Made by a program: the position numbers and the translations under genes. A stretch of 18,007 nucleotides of DNA from positions 1-18,007 of the forward strand of contig SHBC01000014.1 of NCBI GenBank assembly GCA_004213025.1. Reading direction: 5' to 3'. The stretch's first letter is position 1; each line of letters opens with the position of its first letter. Under the pieces are notes generated by a model. It did not search any database and had not been told where the DNA came from. It saw nothing but the letters and a program-made list of their open reading frames with translations. The stretch comes from SAR116 cluster bacterium (GTDB lineage Bacteria; Pseudomonadota; Alphaproteobacteria; Puniceispirillales; Puniceispirillaceae). Below are positions 6,605 through 14,157 of the stretch, piece after piece.

Positions 6605-7699
6605 ATGGGGGGACCAACAAGATTAAAGGTTATTGCCGAGCGGCTGAACCTGTCGCAGAGCACGGTTTCGCGGGCTCTGAACGACTATCAGGACATCTCG
6701 GACAAAACCAAGCAGCTTGTACGCAAGGCAGCCGATGAGCTCGGCTACCAGCCGAACATGCATGCCAGACGGCTGGCGCTCGGCAAGTCCGAGACGCTTG
6801 GTTATGTCATGCCATGGCAGGACCGCCAGGCCTCCGAATCCTTTCTCAGCGAGTTGATGGCCGGCATGGCCAGGGCGCTTGCCGCCTATGGCTGGGACCT
6901 GACTGTGCTGGTCCCGCACAGCTTTGATGAAGAGCTGGAAATGTTCCAGAGAATCGCCCGCACGCGCCATATCAGCGGGCTGGTGGTCTCGCGTACCTAC
7001 AGCGATGACAGGCGATTCCAGGTGCTGCGCGATCTGCAGATCCCGTTTGTGTCGCATGGCCGGTCGAATGACAGCAACGCGACAGCCTGGCTTGATGTCG
7101 ATAATGAGCTTGCCTTTGCCGAAATGACGGCGCACCTCGTTGGTCTTGGTCATCGCCGGATTGCCCATATTGCCGGACCCGAAGTCTATAATTTCGCGCG
7201 CCAGCGAACCGACGGGTGGCGCCGCGGCATAGGCGAGGCTGGACTTGATCCACTCAGTGCGCCGCTTGAAATGACGGATCTCAGTTTTGAGGGTGGCAAG
7301 GCGGCGATGCGCCGGCTTCTGGCGCTCGATGTGCCACCGACAGCCGTATGCTGTGTGTCGGATGTTGTTGCCATCGGCGCGATGCAGGCAGTCCGCGAGG
7401 CCGGCCTGGTGCCCGGGCGCGAGATCTCGCTTGTCGGATATGACGGGCTTGAGATCGGCGCCTGGATCGAACCGCCACTTACCACCATGCGCCAGCCGCA
7501 GCAGTCCGCGGGACGCCGGCTTGCCGAAATGTTGATCAGTCTTGTCGAGGGCAGAACCCTGCCTTCCGACAATCAGGAACTCGTGCGCGCGTCGCTCGTG
7601 CGCCGGGGGACGGCCAATCCACCTGTTTCGGATTGGCCAGAAAGCCGGCAGGCAGTCCGGCAAACAACAAGAGCAAACTCTGGAGGTTTTGACTCATGA
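6605..7699 (+). CDS. LacI-family transcriptional regulator of the glycosylglycerate import operon
   Basis: DNA-binding repressor of 364 residues. The N-terminal helix-turn-helix is LKVIAERLNLSQSTVSRAL (~7-25), followed by a hinge (YQPNMHARRLALGKS) containing the minor-groove leucine (~L57). The periplasmic-binding-protein-like effector domain follows, with landmarks such as SRTYSDDRRFQ, DVDNELAFAEM, LGHRRIAHIAGP and the C-terminal GYDGLEIG and TTMRQP. The ligand is probably the imported glycoside or its hydrolysis product. ATG 6605 is chosen over TTG 6599, since the helix-turn-helix begins soon after; there is no convincing Shine-Dalgarno for either. The stop overlaps the next gene's start (ATGA), so the regulator is the first gene of the operon it presumably controls. 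Two matching operators lie directly upstream, suggesting autorepression. Confidence 0.9.
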   Translation: MGGPTRLKVIAERLNLSQSTVSRALNDYQDISDKTKQLVRKAADELGYQPNMHARRLALGKSETLGYVMPWQDRQASESFLSELMAGMARALAAYGWDLTVLVPHSFDEELEMFQRIARTRHISGLVVSRTYSDDRRFQVLRDLQIPFVSHGRSNDSNATAWLDVDNELAFAEMTAHLVGLGHRRIAHIAGPEVYNFARQRTDGWRRGIGEAGLDPLSAPLEMTDLSFEGGKAAMRRLLALDVPPTAVCCVSDVVAIGAMQAVREAGLVPGREISLVGYDGLEIGAWIEPPLTTMRQPQQSAGRRLAEMLISLVEGRTLPSDNQELVRASLVRRGTANPPVSDWPESRQAVRQTTRANSGGFDS

Positions 7700-9039
7700 G
7701 ACGACTTATCCTAACGACAGCGACGGCGGTGATCTCCACCCTTGTCGTTGGTGTCGCGCAGGCGGATACGATTCGCTTCTGGACGACCGAGAATCAGCCC
7801 GAGCGTCTTGCCAAGCAGCAGGCGATGGCTAATGATTTTAACAAGAAGACGGGCCACACCGTCGAGGTGATCCCGGTTGAGGAGAAAGACCTCGGCACCC
7901 GTGCAACGGCTGCCTTTGCCGCCGGTGCCCTTCCCGATGTCATCTATCACACGCTGCAATATGTGCTGCCGTGGGCCGAAGCCGGCATTCTTGATGTCGA
8001 GGCCAATTCCGACATCGTTGACGCGCTGCAGAAGAACACTTTCGCACCCGGTGCGATCACCATGGCGCAGTTTGACGGCATGACCGCCGCGGTTCCGGTC
8101 GATGGCTGGACGCAGATGGTTGTCTACCGCAAGGACCTGTTCGAGGCTGCCGGTCTTGCCGCGCCGACAAGCTATGCCGCTATCGAGGCGGCCGTCGACG
8201 CGCTTCACAACCCGCCATCCATGTATGGTTTCGTGGCCCCGAACAAGGTCGACGAGAACTTCATGAGCCAGGTTCTGGAGCATGTCTTCCTTGCCAATGG
8301 TGTCTCACCGGTCGGTGCCGACGGCTTTGCGCCGCTTGACGCCACCGCGACCACCGAGGTCCTGGATTTCTACAAGAAGATCGCCAAGGCATCGCCTCCG
8401 GGTGAGCTGTACTGGAAGCAGTCGCGCGAGATTTATTTCGCCGGTCAGGCCGCGATGATCATCTGGTCGCCCTTCATCCTTGACGAGCTGGCAGGTCTTC
8501 GTGATTCGGCCCCGCCGACCATCAATGATGACCCGACCTCGCCCGAGCTGGCCTCGAAGACAGGCATCGTGACCACCTTTGGCGGTCCGTCGAACCCGGG
8601 TGGTGCTGCCTGGGCCGACATCCGTTATTTCGGTGTTACTGCCGATGCCAACACCGATGTTGCGTCCGAGTTCGTGACCTACTCGATGAAGGATGGCTAC
8701 ACAGCGACCCTGTCGATCGCTCCTGAGGGCAAGTTCCCGGTCCGCCGCGGTGAAGTCACCGACACGGCCCGTTACGTGAACGCATGGTCAAAGCTTCCTG
8801 TCGGCATTGACCGCAAGGCGCCGCTGTCGGATCTCTACGACCAGGCCACCATTCGCCGCATCGTCAGTGGTCTTGAGACCGCTAACCGCTGGGGTGTGAA
8901 GGAAGGTCAGTTGTCGCTGGCGTCGAAGATGATCAACACGCAGGCCATCAACCGTGTCGTTCGTCAGTATATCGATGACGAAATCAGTGCTGCTGATGCC
9001 ATTGCCAAGCTCAATGCCGAGCTTGGTGCCGTCGAGTAA
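7696..9039 (+). CDS. ABC transporter sugar-binding protein (family 1 extracellular solute-binding)
   Basis: Periplasmic substrate-binding component, 447 residues. A signal peptide (MRR, then a hydrophobic stretch, ending AQA before D24) is followed by mature protein starting DTIRFWTTENQPERLAKQQA. This is typical of the MalE-like carbohydrate-binding group, as are DFNKKTGHTVEV, ALPDVIYH and the later AAMIIWSPFILDEL. Expected ligand from context: glucosylglycerate and/or mannosylglycerate. GGAGG at 7682-7686 is well placed for ATG 7696, and the gene overlaps the lacI end by 4 bp. A strong hairpin follows the stop, as is common after binding-protein genes that must be expressed above the permeases. 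Binding-site residues cannot be assigned from sequence alone. Confidence 0.92.
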   Translation: MRRLILTTATAVISTLVVGVAQADTIRFWTTENQPERLAKQQAMANDFNKKTGHTVEVIPVEEKDLGTRATAAFAAGALPDVIYHTLQYVLPWAEAGILDVEANSDIVDALQKNTFAPGAITMAQFDGMTAAVPVDGWTQMVVYRKDLFEAAGLAAPTSYAAIEAAVDALHNPPSMYGFVAPNKVDENFMSQVLEHVFLANGVSPVGADGFAPLDATATTEVLDFYKKIAKASPPGELYWKQSREIYFAGQAAMIIWSPFILDELAGLRDSAPPTINDDPTSPELASKTGIVTTFGGPSNPGGAAWADIRYFGVTADANTDVASEFVTYSMKDGYTATLSIAPEGKFPVRRGEVTDTARYVNAWSKLPVGIDRKAPLSDLYDQATIRRIVSGLETANRWGVKEGQLSLASKMINTQAINRVVRQYIDDEISAADAIAKLNAELGAVE

Positions 9040-9053
9040 ACCATAAATCTCTC

Positions 9054-9083
9054 CCGGGCAGCCGTCCTGTGATGGCTGCCCGG
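9054..9083 (+). terminator. Intra-operon hairpin after the binding-protein gene
   Basis: CCGGGCAGCC (9054-9063) and GGCTGCCCGG (9074-9083) form a perfect 10-bp GC-rich stem with a 10-nt loop, in the 88-bp gap between binding protein and first permease. It is not followed by a run of T (ATCCATTAAATCATTT), so it more likely stabilises the upstream mRNA or partially attenuates than fully terminates. Confidence 0.75.
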
Positions 9084-9127
9084 ATCCATTAAATCATTTC
9101 GGCAGGTATATCCTTTCTAAAGGGCAG

Positions 9128-10444
9128 ATGGATCGCATGAACCAGCCAGATCGCAGACGCGAGGGCGCACTTGCACGCCGCGAAAGGCGGCTTGCCTATG
9201 CCTTGCTGATGCCGACATTTCTGCTTGTTCTCGCCGTCGTGCTGCTGCCGCTGCTGGCGAATTTCTGGATTTCGGTAAAGCCTGTCACGCTTGCCGAACT
9301 GCGCCCGCCATCGCTGATCCTGAAAGAACAGGTGCGTGGCGATATTGCCGCCACCGGCGGCGAGGCGCGTCTCGAATATCGCTATCGCAACTCGTCAATG
9401 AAATACCCGCTGGAAGAGGTTGTCTTCACCGACAGCCTGCCGTCCGGGGTGGTGGTTACATCGCTTGACCCGGTCTGCAGTCTTGAGGATGACGGCGAGG
9501 GTGACGGCACTGGGCTGCGTTGCGACCTTGGTGAACTGGCGGGCAAGGAGCGCGGCAAGATCCGCATCGGTATCGCGGCCGCCGACGGCTTCGTCGGTGA
9601 AAAGGCCAGCGTCAAGGCCAGCGTCAAGGCCAGTGTGCCGGTGGCGAGCTTCACCGCCTATAACGTCATGACGTCGTTTGATTTCACGCTCAGGAATTTC
9701 GAGCGGGTCTTTTCCGCGGCGGAATTCTGGGATGTTCTGAAGGTGTCGATCTACTACACTGTCTTCGGCACGGCGGGGGCGTTGTTGCTGGGGCTGTTCG
9801 CCGCCCAGATCATGCAAAAGGCGTTTCCCGGCAGGCCGCTGATTCGCGGCCTGATGCTGTTTCCCTATGTCGCCCCGGTGATCGCCGTTGCCTTTTCATG
9901 GGTGGTGCTGTTCGACCCGTTCTCCGGCGCCGTCAACGCCATGCTGCTGCAGATGGATGTCGCCGAGGGGCCGATCAATTTCTTTGGCCAGCGGTCGGTC
10001 ACAATCAATATCTTCGGCGTTGGTGTCACCCTGCCGATGGCGCTGACGATGGTGATCCTGTTCGAGGTGTGGCGGTATTTCCCGCTGTCCTTCCTGTTTA
10101 TTCTGGCCCGCATGCAGTCGATTCCCGCTGACATCTACGAGGCGGCGGAGATTGATGGCGCGACGCCGATCCAGCAATTCTGGTTCCTGTCACTTCCCTA
10201 TATCGCCGGCATTCTGGCGGTGCTGTTCCTGCTTCGCTTCATCTGGACCTTCAACAAGTTCGACGACATCTTCCTTCTGACCGGCGGCAATGCCGGCACC
10301 AGGACGCTGACGGTGAATGTCTATGAACAGGCCTTCGCAATTTCCAATCTTGGGGCCGGCGCGGCGGTGGCGGTGGTGATCTTTGCGCTGCTGCTTGTCT
10401 TCTCGGTGATCTTCATCCGCTTTTCACCAAAGGATGCCGGCTGA
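9128..10444 (+). CDS. ABC sugar transporter permease (MalF type) with inserted DUF11-like domain
   Basis: Inner-membrane permease of 438 residues, longer than the usual ~290-310. TM1 (~24-48) is followed by an extracytoplasmic insert (~52-180), then the conserved MalF-like core. That core has helices around 205-230, 240-262, 300-328, 358-376 and 408-430. The EAA loop, contacting the ATPase, is at ~335-359 (DIYEAAEIDGATPIQQFWFL). The insert contains FTDSLPSGVVVTSLDPVC, a gap, then LRCDLGELAGKERGKIRI, with cysteines C117 and C132. This layout resembles DUF11/beta-sandwich repeats (DxLPxGVxxxS, C, LxCxLGxLxxG). It ends in a KASV triplication. E. coli MalF also has a periplasmic domain here, but this one looks different in sequence. 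The stop overlaps the next start (TGATG). Confidence 0.92.
   Translation: MDRMNQPDRRREGALARRERRLAYALLMPTFLLVLAVVLLPLLANFWISVKPVTLAELRPPSLILKEQVRGDIAATGGEARLEYRYRNSSMKYPLEEVVFTDSLPSGVVVTSLDPVCSLEDDGEGDGTGLRCDLGELAGKERGKIRIGIAAADGFVGEKASVKASVKASVPVASFTAYNVMTSFDFTLRNFERVFSAAEFWDVLKVSIYYTVFGTAGALLLGLFAAQIMQKAFPGRPLIRGLMLFPYVAPVIAVAFSWVVLFDPFSGAVNAMLLQMDVAEGPINFFGQRSVTINIFGVGVTLPMALTMVILFEVWRYFPLSFLFILARMQSIPADIYEAAEIDGATPIQQFWFLSLPYIAGILAVLFLLRFIWTFNKFDDIFLLTGGNAGTRTLTVNVYEQAFAISNLGAGAAVAVVIFALLLVFSVIFIRFSPKDAG
9603..9638 (+). repeat. Three tandem 12-bp repeats (KASV-coding)
   Basis: Copies of AAGGCCAGCGTC lie at 9603-9614 and 9615-9626, and a third, AAGGCCAGTGTG, at 9627-9638. They encode KASV three times near the C-terminal end of the permease's extracytoplasmic insert. 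The first two are identical, pointing to recent slippage or duplication. Confidence 0.92.
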
Positions 10445-11673
10445 TGAAGTTCTGGATGCATGGATTGTTTGGCGCCGTCCTGGCAGGCGGAATATGGGCC
10501 GGTCTCTGGCAGATCATCGTCACGATTGCGCTGATAGTCACCACCGGCGCCGGCCTGACGCTGCAGGCCGGTCCGGCCATGCTTGCCGGCATGGTTGGCG
10601 GGGTGGTCGCCATTTTGTATCGTCCGAACCGCGCACTGCTTCGGCATGGCGCCGGACTCCTCGTCATGACAGCGCTTCTCTGGGGCTTTACCCTTGGCGC
10701 GCCGTTCGACCCGAACGGTCTGCTGCCAGCATGGCAGAGCGTGACGGCGCTGGTCATCGCGGCGGCGGCAAGCTGGCTCAGCCTGTCCGCCACAATCGGC
10801 ACCATGCCACCGGCCATGCAGGCCCGCTATGCGTCGGAGAGATTCTATCTTCGCCTGTTATGGGGCCTCGGCCTGATGATGTTCGTGCTGATTGTCGCCA
10901 TCCCCTTCTATGTGATGGTGATGACAAGCCTGAAGAGCCAGCAGAGCCTGCTTGCCAACCCGCTGGATTTCTCTGTCGATCCCGGCGTCGGCGCGGCGGT
11001 TCTCTTCCGCTCCTACATAGAGCTGTTCACAAAATATGATTTCGGCACCTTGCTTCTCAATTCGGCGATTGTCTCGGTGGTGACGGTTCTGATCACGCTG
11101 CTGTTCTCGGTGCCGGGGGCCTATGCGGTGGCAAAGCTGCGCTTTCCCGGGCGCAAATGGCTGTCCGGGTCGGTGCTGCTGATCTATCTCATTCCGGCGA
11201 TCATTCTGGTGATCCCGCTCTATGCGGTATTCAGCCAGCTTGGCCTTCGCAACTCGCTTCTGGGGCTGTGCATTGTCTATCCGGCGACGACGATTCCGGT
11301 CGCGCTTTACATGCTTCGTGGCTATTTCGCCGGCCTGCCGTCGGAGCTTGATGATGCCGGGTTGATGGATGGGTTGTCGCGCCTGCAGATCATCACGAGG
11401 ATCGCCATGCCGTTGTCGATGCCGGCCATCGCCTCGGTGGCGCTCTATGTCTTCATGATCGCCTGGAACGAGTTCCTCTTTGCCTTCATGTTTCTCGATG
11501 ATGTGAAGCTGTTTACACTGTCGCGTGGTATCGTTTCGTTGAATTCTTCAGAGGTGCCGCGCCAACATCTGATGGCCGGTGCCGTCATAGCAACAACGCC
11601 TGTTTTGGTTATCTTCCTGTGGTTCGAGAGGTTCCTGGTGTCAGGGCTGACCGCGGGAAGCGTCAAGGGATAG
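10444..11673 (+). CDS. ABC sugar transporter permease (MalG type) with extra N-terminal membrane region
   Basis: Inner-membrane permease of 409 residues. The canonical MalG-like part begins near residue 130 (FYLRLLWGLGLMMFVLIVAI), with the family's usual IPFYVMVMTSLKS segment, five further helices and the EAA loop at ~301-329 (ELDDAGLMDGLSRLQIITRI). The preceding ~128 residues are extra. They hold about four hydrophobic stretches (near 8-32, 44-60, 68-86 and 98-118) and no motif I recognise. Translation is coupled to the first permease by a 1-base overlap (TGATG). A fusion of a small membrane protein to the permease, or an ancient extension stabilising the enlarged partner permease, are both possible. 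ATG start 10444 is fixed by the overlap; a shorter start within the canonical part cannot be excluded. Confidence 0.92.
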   Translation: MKFWMHGLFGAVLAGGIWAGLWQIIVTIALIVTTGAGLTLQAGPAMLAGMVGGVVAILYRPNRALLRHGAGLLVMTALLWGFTLGAPFDPNGLLPAWQSVTALVIAAAASWLSLSATIGTMPPAMQARYASERFYLRLLWGLGLMMFVLIVAIPFYVMVMTSLKSQQSLLANPLDFSVDPGVGAAVLFRSYIELFTKYDFGTLLLNSAIVSVVTVLITLLFSVPGAYAVAKLRFPGRKWLSGSVLLIYLIPAIILVIPLYAVFSQLGLRNSLLGLCIVYPATTIPVALYMLRGYFAGLPSELDDAGLMDGLSRLQIITRIAMPLSMPAIASVALYVFMIAWNEFLFAFMFLDDVKLFTLSRGIVSLNSSEVPRQHLMAGAVIATTPVLVIFLWFERFLVSGLTAGSVKG

Positions 11674-11704
11674 AGGACTTATGTCCACAAACAGAGGATA
11701 GAGG

Positions 11705-12994
11705 ATGACCAGCCGTATCGAAGAAGCCATCGGGATCATCAGGATGAATGACCGCGGCGGGTACACTGTGCCCACCAACCGGCTATATCCCTACCAGTGG
11801 AACTGGGATTCAGGATTTACCGCGCTTGGTATCTGGCATTTCAACAAATGGCGTGCCTGGCTTGAAATCATGGCGCTTCTTGATGCGCAGTGGGATGACG
11901 GCATGGTGCCGCATATTGTCTTCCGGCAGAATGACCCGGACTATTTCCCCGGCCCGGGTGTCTGGCAGACCAACACCGAACCTTCGACAAGCGGCCATTC
12001 ACAGCCACCCGTTCTGGCCAGCGTGATCCTGCAGATGGTGCGTATGGGAACCGCCTATGACAGTCGCAAGGCGCGCGAGGTGTTCCCGCGGCTGATGGCC
12101 TATCACCGCTGGTACTGCAGCGCCCGTGACCCCCAGGGAACCGGCGTCATAGGCATCATCCATCCCTGGGAATCGGGCCGCGACAACTGCCCTGACTGGG
12201 ATATCGGCATGGACAGCATTGCCGTGCCCAACAATCTGATGAGCTACAACCGCCGCGACACCTCGCATATCGACAGCGACCAGCGCCCGACACAGGCGCA
12301 ATATGACCGTTTCATCACCATCGTCCAGTTCGGGCGCGAGGTGGGATGGGATCATCACGCCATCCATGCAAAGGGGCCTTTCCTGATGGCCGATCCGGGG
12401 GTGCAGTTCATCCTGCTCCGGGCCTGCCGTGATCTGCTGGAACTGGCGCGTCTGCTTGACATGAACCAGGCCTTTGATGAAATCCGGGAATGGATCGACC
12501 GGCTTGCCACCGGCTGTGACTGGCTGTGGAATGATGCCATTGGCGGCTATTGTGCGCGGGATATCCGCAGCGGCACCTTCAGCAACGCCATCACCAACGC
12601 CTCGATGCTGAGTTTCTATGGCGGTGCCGGGTCACCCGAACAGCGCGCCAGCATGGCGGCGCATTGCCGGCGGATTCTGGATGCCTGCCAATATGGCATG
12701 CCAAGCTGGGACCCGGAACATACCGATTTTGAATCGAAACGGTACTGGCGTGGGCCGGTCTGGGCGATCATGAACCACATGATCTGGACAGGTCTTGCCG
12801 ATGCCGGCGAGACCGGGCTGGCGGCGCGCATCAGCGGTGATACGCGCAAGCTGGTCGAATCGCAGGGCATGGCGGAATATTTCGACCCGCTTGACGGCAC
12901 CGGGCTTGGCGGCATGGATTTCTCCTGGACCGCCGCCATCTATCTTGATCTGTGCCGCGACGAGGTTGCCGCGCTGCATAAGGAAACCGCTTAG
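11705..12994 (+). CDS. Glucosylglycerate/mannosylglycerate hydrolase (GH63)
   Basis: Cytoplasmic (alpha/alpha)6-barrel glycoside hydrolase, 429 residues, no signal peptide. It matches bacterial GH63 enzymes that split 2-O-alpha-glucosyl- or mannosyl-D-glycerate to hexose and D-glycerate. Visible motifs in order: YPYQWNWDSGF (D35), QWDDGMVPHIVF, YFPGPGVWQTN, TSGHSQPPV, HPWESGRDNCPDWD (D160, position of the family's catalytic acid), SKRYWRGPVWAIMN, and AEYFDPLDGTGLGGMDFSWTAA (E391, position of the catalytic base). The assignment of catalytic roles follows the characterised Thermus and mycobacterial enzymes, as I remember them. It lies between the permease and ATPase genes, so the substrate is probably imported intact and hydrolysed inside. 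Some members accept both glucosyl- and mannosylglycerate; the sequence alone does not decide. Confidence 0.9.
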   Translation: MTSRIEEAIGIIRMNDRGGYTVPTNRLYPYQWNWDSGFTALGIWHFNKWRAWLEIMALLDAQWDDGMVPHIVFRQNDPDYFPGPGVWQTNTEPSTSGHSQPPVLASVILQMVRMGTAYDSRKAREVFPRLMAYHRWYCSARDPQGTGVIGIIHPWESGRDNCPDWDIGMDSIAVPNNLMSYNRRDTSHIDSDQRPTQAQYDRFITIVQFGREVGWDHHAIHAKGPFLMADPGVQFILLRACRDLLELARLLDMNQAFDEIREWIDRLATGCDWLWNDAIGGYCARDIRSGTFSNAITNASMLSFYGGAGSPEQRASMAAHCRRILDACQYGMPSWDPEHTDFESKRYWRGPVWAIMNHMIWTGLADAGETGLAARISGDTRKLVESQGMAEYFDPLDGTGLGGMDFSWTAAIYLDLCRDEVAALHKETA

Positions 12995-13033
12995 ATATCC
13001 TGCCTTGGATATTCGCGGAGGGGGTCCATTCAC

Positions 13034-14113
13034 ATGGCGTCGATTGAACTTCGGGCAATTGAAAAATGGTTCGATGATGTGCAGGTCATCAAGGGTGTCG
13101 ATTTTGACATCCACGAGGGCGAGTTCATCGTCCTTGTCGGTCCGTCTGGATGTGGCAAGTCGACTCTGCTGCGAATCCTTGCCGGACTTGAGGATGCCAG
13201 CGTCGGCTCGATCCTGATCGATGGCGATGATGTAACCGACCGGCTGCCGTCGGAGCGCGGACTGTCGATGGTGTTCCAGTCCTATGCTCTCTATCCGCAT
13301 ATGGATGTGGCGGCGAATATCGGGTTCGCGTTGAAGACGGCCGGCGTCGGCAAGGCCGAGATTGACCAGCGGGTTCAGGACGTCGCGAAAATCCTGCGCC
13401 TCGAGCCGCTTCTCGACAGGCTGCCGAAACAGCTTTCCGGCGGCCAGCGCCAGCGCGTCGCCATCGGCCGCGCCATCATTCGCGAACCGAAGGGGTTTCT
13501 GTTTGACGAGCCGCTGTCGAACCTCGATGCCGCGCTGCGGGTGAATATGCGGCTGGAAATCTCGCGACTTCATGAACAGCTTGGCATCACCACCATCTAT
13601 GTGACGCACGACCAGATCGAGGCGATGACGCTGGCGGACAGGATCGTGGTGTTGAATGAGGGGGAGATCATGCAGGCCGGCAGCCCGCGCGATCTGTATA
13701 ACCGCCCGCAGAACAAATTCGTCGCCGAATTCATCGGCAGCCCGAAGATGAACCTGATGCCGGCCGAGATGGCCGATGGTCAGCTTCGCCTGAATGCCGC
13801 CACACCGCAGACCATTGGCCTTGCCGCGCCGACATCAGATGTCGCCTGGCTGGGTGTGCGGCCCGAGACCATCACGCTGGATGCCGGTGCCAAAATGTCT
13901 GGCAGGGCGTCTGGCGGCCCGATGATCACGGGGACACTCAGCGTGTGTGAATATCTTGGCTCCGAGCAGTTCGCCTATGTCGATTGCGGCTTTGACGAGA
14001 TGATCACGGTGCGGGTCGACCCGGCGGTGGAGCTTGTCACCGGCACCACGGTCGGGCTTCACTTTGATCCCGCCGGCCTGCATTGGTTCGACCGTTCCGG
14101 CAAGCGGATCTAG
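13034..14113 (+). CDS. ABC sugar transporter ATPase (MalK/UgpC type)
   Basis: Cytoplasmic nucleotide-binding subunit, 359 residues. Walker A GPSGCGKST is at 36-44, the Q-loop VFQSYALYPHM around Q82, the signature LSGGQRQR at 134-141, Walker B FLFDEPLSNLDAALR from 155, and the switch histidine H192 in YVTHDQIEAM. The C-terminal third (from about 240) is a TOBE/OB-fold regulatory domain as in CUT1-family sugar importers (LGVRPETITL). It completes the transporter with the binding protein and two permeases, and is the last gene of the operon, after the hydrolase. GGAGG about 13-18 bp before ATG 13034 supports the start. It might also energise other importers, since MalK-type ATPases can be shared. 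Confidence 0.94.
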   Translation: MASIELRAIEKWFDDVQVIKGVDFDIHEGEFIVLVGPSGCGKSTLLRILAGLEDASVGSILIDGDDVTDRLPSERGLSMVFQSYALYPHMDVAANIGFALKTAGVGKAEIDQRVQDVAKILRLEPLLDRLPKQLSGGQRQRVAIGRAIIREPKGFLFDEPLSNLDAALRVNMRLEISRLHEQLGITTIYVTHDQIEAMTLADRIVVLNEGEIMQAGSPRDLYNRPQNKFVAEFIGSPKMNLMPAEMADGQLRLNAATPQTIGLAAPTSDVAWLGVRPETITLDAGAKMSGRASGGPMITGTLSVCEYLGSEQFAYVDCGFDEMITVRVDPAVELVTGTTVGLHFDPAGLHWFDRSGKRI

Positions 14114-14150
14114 CCATCATTTGTTGGAAGCATCGGCTTTCGCTGATGGC
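14112..14150. terminator. Weak inverted repeat in the convergent gap
   Basis: GCCATCA (14113-14119) can pair with TGATGGC (14144-14150), or with a second copy at 14163-14169, in the 44-bp gap between the ATPase gene and the convergent FAD oxidoreductase gene. The loop is long (24 nt) and there is no T-tract. Only the position favours a bidirectional terminator. Confidence 0.25.
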
Positions 14151-14157
14151 GGTCATG

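Noticed and set aside
6623..7663. 346-residue - strand open frame
   Set aside because: Exactly antisense to the lacI-family gene, which has a clear helix-turn-helix and family motifs. This frame has none.
12632..13609. 325-residue - strand open frame
   Set aside because: Antisense to the GH63 end and ATPase start, both unmistakable. The composition is typical of a high-GC shadow frame.
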